40,093 nt of DNA from an uncultured Clostridia bacterium (GTDB lineage Bacteria; Bacillota; Clostridia; Christensenellales; Borkfalkiaceae). Location: positions 1-40,093 of the forward strand of contig CANQHG010000017.1 of assembly GCA_947623655.1 (NCBI GenBank), in the 5' to 3' direction. This document shows positions 31,281 through 39,705 of the stretch, piece after piece; the stretch's first letter is position 1, and every line of letters starts with the position of its first letter. The notes beneath the pieces are model-generated. The model made no database searches, was not told where the DNA came from, and saw only the letters and a program-made list of their open reading frames with translations. A program made the position numbers and the translations under genes.

Positions 31281-32459
31281 ATGAAATTCTGTGCGATAAT
31301 TTGCGAATATAACCCCTTTCACAACGGCCACAAATACCTGTTTTCCAAGGTAAAAGAGGCGGGATACGAACATATCCTGTGTCTCATGAGCGGCAATTTC
31401 GTACAGAGGGGCGAAGAAGCGGTCTTCGGGAAATATGTCCGTGCCCGCCACGCCGTGCAAAACGGCGCCGACGCCGTGCTCGAACTTCCCGCCTGCTTTT
31501 CGGTCTCCCCCGCCGAACTCTTCGCACGGGGCGCCATACATATCCTCTCGGCGCTCGGCAATGTGGAAGCGCTCGCTTTCGGCTGTGAAAGCGGCGATAA
31601 GGCGGAGTTTTTAAGGGTCGCAAAACTGTTGTCCCGCGAGGACAAGTCCTTTAAGAACGCCCTCAAAGAAAACATGAAAGACGGGACTTCGTACATACGC
31701 GCCCGTAATGCGGCCATTCTTTCGACGGGGGGAGAGATCGGGGAAAGCTTTCTTTCAACGCCGAACAATATCCTCGGGATCGAGTACTGCCGCGCCCTGC
31801 TCGCGGAAAAGAGCGCGATCGAACCCCTCCCCGTTCTCCGTACGGGAAGCGGACACGGCGACCTCGTGCCCAAAGAAAATTTTTCTTCCTCTTCCGCCAT
31901 CAGAGAAAGGATGAAAAAGGGCGCGCGCAAGGATCTGAAGCTCCTGAAAGCCAATCTTCCGCCCGACGTCTACGCCGATTGCGCCGAATACAGAGAACTC
32001 CCCTATAAAAGAGCCGCGCTTTTAGCCCTGTTGCGGGCGGAGCGGGAGAAGATCGCGCTTGCGCCCGACTGCTCGGAAGGGCTCGAAAACAGACTTCTCT
32101 CCATGGCGAAGACCAATCCCGATTACGATGCCCTGCTTTCGAAAGTCGTCTCCAAGCGATACACCGCGTCCCGCCTGAGGCGCATCCTCATGCAGAATTT
32201 TTTGGGCGTGAGCGTGAAAGAAGTCAAAAATTTTCTGTCCGTCCCGCTGTATGCCAACGTGCTCGCCGTAAAAAAGGAGGGCGCCGAAGAGATCTTGTCG
32301 TCCCTTGCGGGCGGCATCCCCCTCATCGCGCGGAAGAGCGACTATTTGTTGCTGAAAAAAGACGCGCTCGCCTGTTTTGAACGGGACGTCCGCGCCAACG
32401 ATCTCTACAACGTCCTGACGGGCGCATACACGAGCGAATTTTTGACGCTGTTTGTATAG
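31281..32459 (+). CDS. tmcAL: tRNA(Met) cytidine acetate ligase TmcAL (YlbM)
   Basis: 392 aa. Makes N4-acetylcytidine at the wobble position of elongator tRNA-Met using acetate and ATP. The nucleotidyltransferase motif ICEYNPFHNGHKYL (residues 7-20), CLMSGNFVQRGE, ANFLPPD-like KANLPPDVY and SSSAIRE are family features. Start 31281 matches the conserved N-terminus MKFCAIICEYNP; the SD is weak (AAAGA). Adjacency to pta and ackA links it to acetate supply. Confidence 0.92.
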   Translation: MKFCAIICEYNPFHNGHKYLFSKVKEAGYEHILCLMSGNFVQRGEEAVFGKYVRARHAVQNGADAVLELPACFSVSPAELFARGAIHILSALGNVEALAFGCESGDKAEFLRVAKLLSREDKSFKNALKENMKDGTSYIRARNAAILSTGGEIGESFLSTPNNILGIEYCRALLAEKSAIEPLPVLRTGSGHGDLVPKENFSSSSAIRERMKKGARKDLKLLKANLPPDVYADCAEYRELPYKRAALLALLRAEREKIALAPDCSEGLENRLLSMAKTNPDYDALLSKVVSKRYTASRLRRILMQNFLGVSVKEVKNFLSVPLYANVLAVKKEGAEEILSSLAGGIPLIARKSDYLLLKKDALACFERDVRANDLYNVLTGAYTSEFLTLFV

Positions 32460-32469
32460 ATCATAACAA

Positions 32470-32508
32470 AAAAAAGTGCACTTATGCTCGCATAAGTGCA
32501 CTTTTTTT
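32470..32508. terminator. Bidirectional terminator between tmcAL and the GH43 gene
   Basis: 12-bp stem AGTGCACTTATG/CATAAGTGCACT with loop CTCG, A-run before and T-run after. It serves both convergent genes. Confidence 0.93.
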
Positions 32509-32515
32509 GATGAGA

Positions 32516-34693
32516 TCAACCGACGAGGCCGCTGCCCGTGATGGTCGAATAATTGTTCATGAACATCGCCATGCTGCGGGTCGTGTTTGCGTCGGAGCCG
32601 AGGGTCGTGATCGTGAAGCCCGACTTGTTCTGATCGCCCAGCCATGCGGGACGGACAACGCCGTAGAACGTCTTGTTGCCGCTGTCTTTGTTGTTCGTTC
32701 CCTTGAGGGTCTCGGTGAAGTTGAAGACGATATATCCCTTACCGTACATCTTCCATGTGCCGAGCGCCGTGCCGTTCTCTTCCGTGATCGTGTGATCGCT
32801 CTTTAAGAGCACGTTGCGGGAGACGTTCTGAATGTTGCTGAAATTGCCGCTCGCAGTGTCGCGCTGATTGATCATGACGACCATCTTGAATTTATACGCG
32901 CCTTCAGACTTCGTTTCGGTGTATTTGAAAAGTTCTTCTTCCGATACCGCTCTGTCTACTTCGAGGCCGTAGCGGTTGGGGTTGATGACGATGTAGCCGA
33001 GGCTGTTGAGATAGTATTGATGGATCTGGGTAAGGAAAGCGCCCGTGTCTTTGGGAGCATTTTCCTTGGGGATACGGGTGATGTACGCCGCGAGGTCAAC
33101 GCCGTCTTTGGTCGTGTAGAGGTCGTTGTGGCCGGGGAGAATGATGTCGTACTCCGTGACGCCCGCACCCTTTTCGGCCCACTTGAAAGCGCCCATGTAT
33201 TTATTGCCCGAGTTACCGCCGCTGTCGGGGCCGACGTTGCGGACGATGCCGCCGCCAACGGACTTATAGACGCCCCAGACGCTCTCGCTTCTGCCGCCCC
33301 ACATCTGATAGTTGTCGTCAAGGCCGTCGTAGGAGTGCATGGAGTAGTAATACGTCTTGCCGCTGCCCTCGAGAAGCTGTTCGTTCTCATCCATGATCGT
33401 CACATTGTCGTGACGCGCGATCACGGGCGCCTCCATGTTGGCCTTACTGATGTTCTTGCCGTAGTAGTCGTGTTCCCAGCCGATGCTGTCGCTCGACACG
33501 TTGCCGAAATCGTCTTGAATGTCGTTGACATATGTGCGGATCTGCTCATGCGTCTGCCAACCCTTGCCGTCTTTCCGCATACCCGTCTCGGGATCGAGCT
33601 CGATCATATAGTCGCCCGAGCCGAAAGAGCCGTATGCCATGTACATCTTTCCGTCGGGAGAATAGATGATCTGCGGGTCGATGCCGTTGACGTCGGCAAC
33701 AGTCTCATGGCGCTGAAGGGAAGATTGCATCAAAACGACGGGATCGCCGTTTGCGTCTTTTACGGGCGTGAACGTTCCGGGAAGCGTCGATCTCGAATGA
33801 TAGAGAAGGATGCAGGCGCGGGCATAGACATTGCCGTCGATGAGCATACCTTCATCGCTACCCGCGTCGTCGACAACGCAGGTATACAGCCAATAGCCGC
33901 CCGTGGGGCAAGGCACGATGTCGGGCGCCCACCAGCTCGCGTCGTCGGAACCGTAACCGCTCGTCGTGCCGTCGTAGAGCCATTTGCCGGCCTTGGTGTT
34001 GACAAATTCCTCGTCGCGGGTCTCTACGTCAAACGTTCTGCCGATGTATTCCCACGTCACAAGGTCGGTCGAAGAGTGAATCGCATTTCCGTATGTCTTC
34101 TCGCCGTCGACCGTCGTCTGATCCGCCCAGCCCGTCGAGAAGAGATAGTAGGTGGATTTCCCCGACTTGGGATTGACGACTTCCACAAACGACGGGTCGT
34201 GCGTGTGGCCGAGCAAGCTGCTCGAAGACTCGGCGGTATCGGGACCGAGATCGGTGTATTGATATCCGGGATTCTCGACGTAGGCGGGCGCAACGGTGAG
34301 TCTGCCGTAGTTGCCGTTTGCGTCGGTGAAGACGATCGTTCCCGCGCCGACAGCCGTGAACACACCCGTATCGGCATTGTAAGTCGCGATGTCGGTGTAG
34401 TTCTTAGATCCCGTGGAGACGAATTTGGAAGTGTCGAGTCCCTTGGGCGCCGTATAGGTAGTGTCCTCTGCGGAGAGGGCCATGCCGTCGTCGAGGTTAT
34501 CGTAGCAGATCACGCCTGCGCCTAAAAAAGAAGCCGTTTTTCCGTCGTCGGGCTTGGGATCGGGATCGGGATCGGTATTCTGATTCTGATTGTCGCCCGT
34601 GGAAGGCGTATTGTCGTTACAGCCGGCGAGACCGATGACGGAGAGCGTCATGGCGCCCGCGAGCAGGAACGGCAGCCATTTAAAATGTTTCAT
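32516..34693 (-). CDS. Secreted GH43 endo-alpha-1,5-L-arabinanase-like lipoprotein
   Basis: 725 aa. Lipoprotein signal with lipobox LAGC (Cys25), then an Asp/Pro/Asn linker. Next a small bacterial Ig-like (Big_2) domain (about 60-140, ATYNADTGVFTAVGAGTI). The five-bladed GH43 domain has HTHDPSF (catalytic base Asp), VNGIDPQIIY and MEAPVIAR (catalytic acid Glu). The C-terminal beta-barrel of about 110 residues (TITEENGTALGTWKMYGKGY) matches the GH43 arabinanase C-terminal domain. It would cut pectic arabinan at the cell surface. SD GGGGGAAAG before ATG 34693. Linkage specificity is inferred. Confidence 0.85.
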   Translation of the reverse strand: MKHFKWLPFLLAGAMTLSVIGLAGCNDNTPSTGDNQNQNTDPDPDPKPDDGKTASFLGAGVICYDNLDDGMALSAEDTTYTAPKGLDTSKFVSTGSKNYTDIATYNADTGVFTAVGAGTIVFTDANGNYGRLTVAPAYVENPGYQYTDLGPDTAESSSSLLGHTHDPSFVEVVNPKSGKSTYYLFSTGWADQTTVDGEKTYGNAIHSSTDLVTWEYIGRTFDVETRDEEFVNTKAGKWLYDGTTSGYGSDDASWWAPDIVPCPTGGYWLYTCVVDDAGSDEGMLIDGNVYARACILLYHSRSTLPGTFTPVKDANGDPVVLMQSSLQRHETVADVNGIDPQIIYSPDGKMYMAYGSFGSGDYMIELDPETGMRKDGKGWQTHEQIRTYVNDIQDDFGNVSSDSIGWEHDYYGKNISKANMEAPVIARHDNVTIMDENEQLLEGSGKTYYYSMHSYDGLDDNYQMWGGRSESVWGVYKSVGGGIVRNVGPDSGGNSGNKYMGAFKWAEKGAGVTEYDIILPGHNDLYTTKDGVDLAAYITRIPKENAPKDTGAFLTQIHQYYLNSLGYIVINPNRYGLEVDRAVSEEELFKYTETKSEGAYKFKMVVMINQRDTASGNFSNIQNVSRNVLLKSDHTITEENGTALGTWKMYGKGYIVFNFTETLKGTNNKDSGNKTFYGVVRPAWLGDQNKSGFTITTLGSDANTTRSMAMFMNNYSTITGSGLVG

Positions 34694-34723
34694 TGTCTTT
34701 CCCCCTGAAATTATTATAAAATC

Positions 34724-34752
34724 ATTATAATCCATTTGCGGTCATTTTTCAA
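34724..34752 (-). promoter_or_regulatory. GH43 promoter, TTGAAA-17-TATAAT
   Basis: -35 TTGAAA 34747-34752, -10 TATAAT 34724-34729, 17-nt spacer. A second TATAAT lies at 34711-34716. No carbon-catabolite (cre) site is obvious. Confidence 0.75.
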
Positions 34753-35081
34753 GCCCTGATTTCGATTTTTTCCGAATTATTTCAGAAAACTCCTTTTTTT
34801 GTCCATTTCCGCCCCTTTTGACGCAAGAATTTTGCGCCGAAAGGAGACTTCGCTCCCGAAAATGGCTTGGCGGGCCGCCTTTTTCGGGGATCGGACAACA
34901 GCCTCGGCGCGCTTTTCGCACAGAGCAGGAAAGCGCCGCACGTTTCCGCGCGGCGCTTTCCTTTGAGAGAATATGAAAAATATGGTATAGGCGATGTTTT
35001 CGGCCACGGGAAATATCCCGACAGCGTTTTTATTGTACAGCGCCTACGTGTTCAATTTGTGAAAGATCTATAAAAGATGTA
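34753..35081. other. Non-coding gap with a GC-rich hairpin
   Basis: It contains the stem GGAAAGCGCCGC/GCGGCGCTTTCC (34930-34963) and a small CGGGA/TCCCG hairpin near 35014-35027. Either could end transcription from the upstream FAD gene, although T-tracts are weak. No ORF, tRNA or repeat-family member is recognised. Confidence 0.45.
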
Positions 35082-36599
35082 TTAAAGATATTTTTGTGCG
35101 ATTCTCTCGCCCACGCGCAGACCGTCCGCCGCCGCCGACATGATGCCGCCCGCATAGCCGCAACCCTCGCCGCAAGGGTAGATATTTTCTTTTCCCACGG
35201 CCATGAGATCGTCGCCGCGTTCGATGCGGACGGGAGAACTCGTGCGCGTTTCGGGTCCCGTGAGCACGGCGTCGAAAGAGGCAAATCCCTTGAGCCGCGC
35301 GTCCATGTCGGGAACGGCGGCCCGCAGAGAGGACACGACAACGGTCGGGAGATAGCTTTCAAGGGGCGCAAACGCCGTACCGCGCGCATAAGAAGGCATA
35401 ACTTCGCCGAAGAAATAACTCTCTTTCCCCGCGAGAAAGTCCCCCATGAGCTGGACGGGCGCCAGATAGTTTCCGCCCGCCGCCGCATACGCCGCCCGCT
35501 CGATCGCGCGCTGGAACGCAACTCCCGCGAGCGGATGTTCCGAGCCGAAATCTTCGGGCGTCACTTGCGCGATGAGTGCGGAATTTGCGTTTTTTCCGTC
35601 CCGCGCGAAGTTGCTCATGCCGTTCGTGACGACGCCGCCCTCCTCGCTCGCCGCGGGTATGACGACGCCCCCGGGACACATGCAGAACGTAAAAGCCGCT
35701 CTCTCCCCCGCATGGGAGACGAGCTTGTAGTCCGCGGGCGGAAGGGCGAGATAGCCGCTGCCGTACTGCGCCCTGCCGATCGCCGTTTGCAGATGTTCCA
35801 CCCGCACGCCGACGGCAAACGGCTTCTGTCTGATACAAAACCCGCGGGAGAGCAGCATGCCGAATGTATCCCTCGCGCTGTGGCCGACGGCAATGACGAG
35901 TTCATCCGCGTCTTCCCTCACGCCGTTCACATATATGCCCGAGAGCTTGCCGTTTTTTGTTTCGATATCCGAAAGACAGGAAGAAAAGCGCACCTGACCG
36001 CCGTTTTCCAGCACATATGTGCGCATTTTTGAGACAATGCCCCTCAGATTGTCGCTGCCGATGTGCGGCTTCCCGAGATAAGCGATCTCCTGCGGGGCGC
36101 CGAATTTTACGAACAGATCGAGCACTTCCCTGTTGAGCGGGGAATTGGTCTGCGTGTTAAGTTTTCCGTCCGAAAACGTTCCCGCGCCGCCCTCGCCGAA
36201 CTGCACGTTGCTGTCGGGCGCGAGAACGCCGCTCCTTAAAAAGTTCTCCACGTCTTTCGCCCGCTCCTCCACGGGCCTGCCGCGCTCGAGAAGTATGGGC
36301 CGAAGACCGTGGCGGATGAGCTGAATGGCGCAAAACAGTCCCGCCGGGCCCATTCCCGCCACATAGATCTTCGGTTGCTTGCGCGCCTGTCCGTAGGTCG
36401 GTTGCACGGTCGGCTCGGCCTTTTCGGAACATTCCACGGTATAGACCCAACGGATATTGGCTTTATCGCGGGCGTCGAGAGATTTTTTGAGGATGCGGAA
36501 AGATGCGACGGGCGCATGGAGTTTTTTCTCGCAGATCTTCACGAGCTTTCCCTCCCGCTCCGACGGGCTCAGATACAGATTGTTGACGACAAGCTTCAT
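35082..36599 (-). CDS. FAD-dependent dehydrogenase, COG2509-like
   Basis: 505 aa. An N-terminal domain of about 75 residues precedes the FAD fold, with GMGPAGLFCA (Rossmann GxGxxG, 82-87) and an ERG that contacts the ribose. Conserved stretches VQFGEGGAGTFSDGKLNT, KPHIGSDNLR, FAVGVRVEH and MCPGGVVIPAASE are typical of this uncharacterised family. The ATG overlaps the TGA of the HI0933-type gene (ATGA), with GGAGGGAA as SD. The redox substrate is unknown. Confidence 0.85.
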   Translation of the reverse strand: MKLVVNNLYLSPSEREGKLVKICEKKLHAPVASFRILKKSLDARDKANIRWVYTVECSEKAEPTVQPTYGQARKQPKIYVAGMGPAGLFCAIQLIRHGLRPILLERGRPVEERAKDVENFLRSGVLAPDSNVQFGEGGAGTFSDGKLNTQTNSPLNREVLDLFVKFGAPQEIAYLGKPHIGSDNLRGIVSKMRTYVLENGGQVRFSSCLSDIETKNGKLSGIYVNGVREDADELVIAVGHSARDTFGMLLSRGFCIRQKPFAVGVRVEHLQTAIGRAQYGSGYLALPPADYKLVSHAGERAAFTFCMCPGGVVIPAASEEGGVVTNGMSNFARDGKNANSALIAQVTPEDFGSEHPLAGVAFQRAIERAAYAAAGGNYLAPVQLMGDFLAGKESYFFGEVMPSYARGTAFAPLESYLPTVVVSSLRAAVPDMDARLKGFASFDAVLTGPETRTSSPVRIERGDDLMAVGKENIYPCGEGCGYAGGIMSAAADGLRVGERIAQKYL

Positions 36600-37702
36600 A
36601 TTCCCTCCGACACGATATGCGCGGACGTGAACGCCCATTGCAGGTTATATCCCCCGCAAACGCCGTCGACATTTAAGATCTCGCCCGCAAAATACAGGCC
36701 CTTTCGGAAGAGGCTCATGAGATTTTCGTCCGTCTCCCCGAGCGGAATGCCGCCCCGCGTCACCTGCGCATAGTCGAAGCCGAGCGTGCCCGTCACGGTG
36801 AGCGGGAAATTTTTGACGAGAGCGACGGCGTTCCCCCGCGCCTCGAGCATGCGGCCGAGCCCGTTGTTGACAAGGCAAAGCATGCCGCCCCGCCGATACG
36901 CCCCCTCGATCTTTTCGGCGGGAACGTCGGGAAGAAAATCGAGCAGAACGGCGTCTCCTTTCCGCGCATACGACGAAGCTTTGAAAACGGCGTCGCCCGA
37001 AAGGCCGCTTTCGGTGAAGAGAACGTCCCCTCTCGTCTCGAAAATCAGCGACTTATTGCGCAAAATCTTAAGATTTGCGTCCGTGCGGATCCCCTTGAGC
37101 CCCCGTACTTCCGCGGGATCGCAACGAAGTTGCACGAGGGCGGGAGAGAGCTGCGTCACAGTGTGCCCGAACGGCGCCGCCAACGCATATGCCGTTCCGT
37201 CTGTCCCGAAATTTTTTGCCGCCTTTCCGCCCGCGGCCAGCACAACTGCGTCCGCGTTCATCTGTCCGCAGTCCCATTTGATACAAAAATCGTCGACATA
37301 TGCGACGGAATTCACATGTGCGCCGAAGACAACTTTAACGCCGAGCCTTTCGATCTCGCGGCGGAAGAGATCTGTAACGGCCGAGGCCTGCCGCCCCGCG
37401 GGATACACTCTTCCCCTTGCGTCGGGCAGAAAGATCCCCCCCATGCTCTCAAGGAAAGAAACGGTATCCTTTTCCGAAAAACGCGCTAAGGCGCGGGCGA
37501 CCTTGTCGGAACCGTCCGAAAAATAATATTGCGGGCCCATATTGAGGTTGGTAACGTTCCCCTGCCCGTTACCGCTTGCCGAAAGTTTGCGCCCGAGCCG
37601 CTCTCCCCGTTCCAGAACCGTAACGTCATTTCCCCTCTTCGCAAGCATGACGGCGACCGCCATTCCCGCCGCACCGCCGCCGATTACCGAAATTTTTTTC
37701 AT
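36596..37702 (-). CDS. HI0933/YhiN-like flavoprotein (BaiN-type NAD(P)/FAD oxidoreductase)
   Basis: 368 aa. FAD motif VIGGGAAGMAVAVMLAKRG, VLERGERLGRKLSASGNGQGN (family signature), YVDDFCIKWDC, VLAAGGKAAKNFGTDG and a C-terminal GEILNVDGVCGGYNLQWAF. Related proteins include BaiN; the physiological substrate is generally unclear. It forms an operon with the downstream FAD gene. The -10 TAAGAT lies 6 nt from ATG 37702, so the operon mRNA should be leaderless. Confidence 0.88.
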   Translation of the reverse strand: MKKISVIGGGAAGMAVAVMLAKRGNDVTVLERGERLGRKLSASGNGQGNVTNLNMGPQYYFSDGSDKVARALARFSEKDTVSFLESMGGIFLPDARGRVYPAGRQASAVTDLFRREIERLGVKVVFGAHVNSVAYVDDFCIKWDCGQMNADAVVLAAGGKAAKNFGTDGTAYALAAPFGHTVTQLSPALVQLRCDPAEVRGLKGIRTDANLKILRNKSLIFETRGDVLFTESGLSGDAVFKASSYARKGDAVLLDFLPDVPAEKIEGAYRRGGMLCLVNNGLGRMLEARGNAVALVKNFPLTVTGTLGFDYAQVTRGGIPLGETDENLMSLFRKGLYFAGEILNVDGVCGGYNLQWAFTSAHIVSEGI

Positions 37703-37708
37703 ATTTCT

Positions 37709-37737
37709 ATCTTACAGCAACCAAAATTTTTTGTCAA
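37709..37737 (-). promoter_or_regulatory. Leaderless promoter of the FAD-gene operon, TTGACA-17-TAAGAT
   Basis: -35 TTGACA 37732-37737, -10 TAAGAT 37709-37714, 17-nt spacer, 6 nt to ATG. Only 3 nt separate this -35 from the -35 of the divergent promoter. Confidence 0.8.
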
Positions 37738-37740
37738 ACA

Positions 37741-37769
37741 TTGACAGGTGGATTTTTTCGTGTTAAAAT
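37741..37769 (+). promoter_or_regulatory. Promoter of the DUF1508 protein gene, TTGACA-17-TAAAAT
   Basis: -35 TTGACA 37741-37746, -10 TAAAAT 37764-37769, 17-nt spacer; AAGGAG lies 7 nt before ATG 37793. Confidence 0.85.
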
Positions 37770-37792
37770 ATGATAGAAAAAGGAGTATATCA

Positions 37793-38734
37793 ATGCAATA
37801 TAATTTAAATAACGCTTTTACGGATTACATCAAAAACCGCGAAAATCTTCCCCTGCTCATTATTCTTGCGGCGATCGTCTTCGTGATTCTCGTGCTCGTG
37901 ATCGTCATGGTCGTCCGCACCGTCAAGACGAAAAAACGCAGCAGACGCGAAACGGAAGAGGCCGTACGTGCGCTCGCGAACGTTCCGCCGGACGAGGAAT
38001 ATATGCCTTATTCCCCCGAAAATGAGATCCGCACGGCTTCCGAACAGACGGAAGAGAAACCCCAGGCATCGGAGGCAGAAGAAACGCCCGCAGAGACTCC
38101 CGCAGAAGTGAAAGAAGAAACAACAGAAGAACAAGCGCCTCAGGAAGCTCTTTCCTCGCCCGAACAGACGGCCGAAGAGCCCGCGGCGGAAGAAATGCCG
38201 CAAGAAACAAGCGATATGACGGAAAAAACGGCGCCGATCGCAGCCGAAGAACATAAGGAGGAAGAAACAATGGCAGCAAAGAAACCCGCAGAGCCCGCCC
38301 AAAAGGCTGAGCCCGCAAAGAAAGAAAATAAAATTCCCGCCAAGAAACCCGAACCCAAGGCGCCTGCAAAAAAGGCTGAACCCGCAAAAGTTTCGGCAGC
38401 TAACGGCAAGTGGGTCATCGAAGCAGTCAAGGGCAAGTTCTGGCTCAACCTCATTGCCCCCAACGGACAGGTCATGCTCGAAAGCCCCACCGCATATGCG
38501 TCCCTCTCGAGTGCGAGATCGGGCATCAAGACCTATCAGGACAACATCGCCGCCAACCGTCTCGAGATCACCGAACACAAGAACGGCGATTCGCAGGTAC
38601 AAGTACTCACCGCAGGCGGCAGATTGCTCGCAACGAGTTCGACCTATTCCTCCCGCGCGCAGGCGGAAAGCGCCAAAGACTCCATTAAACGCTGGGCTTC
38701 CACCACTGCCGTCGAGGAGATCTCAGAGAAGTAA
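37793..38734 (+). CDS. Membrane-anchored protein with two DUF1508 (YegP) repeats
   Basis: 313 aa. One N-terminal membrane helix (residues 20-42) is followed by KTKKRSRR, so the rest is probably cytosolic. A long low-complexity linker comes next, first Glu/Ala/Pro/Thr-rich, then Lys/Ala/Pro-rich with repeated AEPAK units (about 60-200). The C-terminus carries two YegP-like repeats, GKWVIEAVKGKFWLNLIAPN and a second with HKNGDSQVQVLTAGGRLLAT. Single-domain DUF1508 proteins are small and poorly understood; a TM-tethered version is unusual. The basic linker might bind nucleic acid, which is speculation. Confidence 0.75.
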   Translation: MQYNLNNAFTDYIKNRENLPLLIILAAIVFVILVLVIVMVVRTVKTKKRSRRETEEAVRALANVPPDEEYMPYSPENEIRTASEQTEEKPQASEAEETPAETPAEVKEETTEEQAPQEALSSPEQTAEEPAAEEMPQETSDMTEKTAPIAAEEHKEEETMAAKKPAEPAQKAEPAKKENKIPAKKPEPKAPAKKAEPAKVSAANGKWVIEAVKGKFWLNLIAPNGQVMLESPTAYASLSSARSGIKTYQDNIAANRLEITEHKNGDSQVQVLTAGGRLLATSSTYSSRAQAESAKDSIKRWASTTAVEEISEK

Positions 38735-38752
38735 AAGCTCCGAAAACTTTAA

Positions 38753-38780
38753 AAACAGCGACATATGTCGCTGTTTTTTG
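38753..38780. terminator. Bidirectional terminator between the DUF1508 gene and mrp
   Basis: Perfect 9-bp palindromic stem CAGCGACAT/ATGTCGCTG with A-run on the left and T-run on the right. Confidence 0.88.
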
Positions 38781-38804
38781 TTGTTTTTATGCCGAAAACT
38801 TCTT

Positions 38805-39650
38805 TCACTCTCCCCAATTTTCAATCGTGCGGGACTTGCCGATCACAGCAAAGATGTCGGCGAGAGCGTCGGTATCGGCCTGTTCGATGAGCCCGCCGTC
38901 CGCAAGCTTCCGCGTCTCGAACGAGAGCGGAATTCGCGCATATGCGGGGAATTTGAACTTATTTTTGAGTTCTTCGATGCGGCTCGGACCGAAGATCTCG
39001 TGCGCCTTTCCGCAGTCGGGACAGACAAAATAGCTCATGTTCTCTACAAGACCGAGAAGCGGAATATTCATCATATTCGCCATATTTACGGCCTTTCCGA
39101 CGATCATTTCGACGAGATCCTGCGGGGTCGAGACCACGACGACGCCCGAGAGCGGGATCGATTGGAAGACGGTCAGTGGCACGTCGCCCGTTCCCGGGGG
39201 CATGTCGATAAACATGATGTCGAGATCCCCCCATTCGACATCCGTCCAAAACTGCGCCGCCGCGCCCGCGATGAGGCTCCCGCGCCAGACAACGGGATCG
39301 TCCTCGTGCTCGAGAAGAGAATTCATCGACATGAGTTTGATGCCGCTCCGCGTTTCGACGGGGAGAATGGCGCCGTCGGTACCGCGGGCGAGCTCTTTCA
39401 CGCCGAATGCCTTGGGAATGGACGGGCCCGTGATGTCGGCGTCGAGAATGCCGACGCGCAGTCCCATCGCACGCGCACGGACGGCGAGAAGCGCCGTGAC
39501 GAGGGATTTCCCCACGCCGCCCTTGCCGCTTGCGACGGCGACGACCCGCTTGACGCTTGCGTTTTTGTTGATAGGTTTGATGAAGGACGTCTTGTTCCGC
39601 GTCCCACAATTACTGCTACAGGTGGAGCAGTCATGCGTACAGTTTGCCAT
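38805..39650 (-). CDS. Mrp/NBP35-family P-loop ATPase (Fe-S carrier)
   Basis: 281 aa. An N-terminal Cys cluster (C4, C8, C11, C15) as in Nbp35-type proteins precedes the deviant Walker A GKGGVGKS (42-49). Switch motifs LDADITGPSIP and IDMPPGTGD and the C-terminal YFVCPDCGKAH (CxxC cluster-binding pair) follow. It would carry and deliver Fe-S clusters in the cytosol. An upstream ATG (39737) lies beyond the promoter, so MANCTHDC is the start. The -10 TACAAT is 6 nt away: leaderless mRNA. Confidence 0.9.
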   Translation of the reverse strand: MANCTHDCSTCSSNCGTRNKTSFIKPINKNASVKRVVAVASGKGGVGKSLVTALLAVRARAMGLRVGILDADITGPSIPKAFGVKELARGTDGAILPVETRSGIKLMSMNSLLEHEDDPVVWRGSLIAGAAAQFWTDVEWGDLDIMFIDMPPGTGDVPLTVFQSIPLSGVVVVSTPQDLVEMIVGKAVNMANMMNIPLLGLVENMSYFVCPDCGKAHEIFGPSRIEELKNKFKFPAYARIPLSFETRKLADGGLIEQADTDALADIFAVIGKSRTIENWGE

Positions 39651-39656
39651 AAGTCT

Positions 39657-39685
39657 ATTGTAGCATGATTTCGGCAGAATAGCAA
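39657..39685 (-). promoter_or_regulatory. Leaderless mrp promoter, TTGCTA-17-TACAAT
   Basis: -35 TTGCTA 39680-39685; extended -10 TGCTACAAT with the box at 39657-39662; 17-nt spacer; 6 nt to ATG 39650. Confidence 0.75.
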
Positions 39686-39705
39686 GCTTTTTTGTGAATG
39701 ACACC

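Noticed and set aside
33017-34525. Plus-strand open frame of about 500 codons antisense to the GH43 gene
   Set aside because: No domain-like features; the minus-strand GH43 frame has a signal peptide and catalytic residues.
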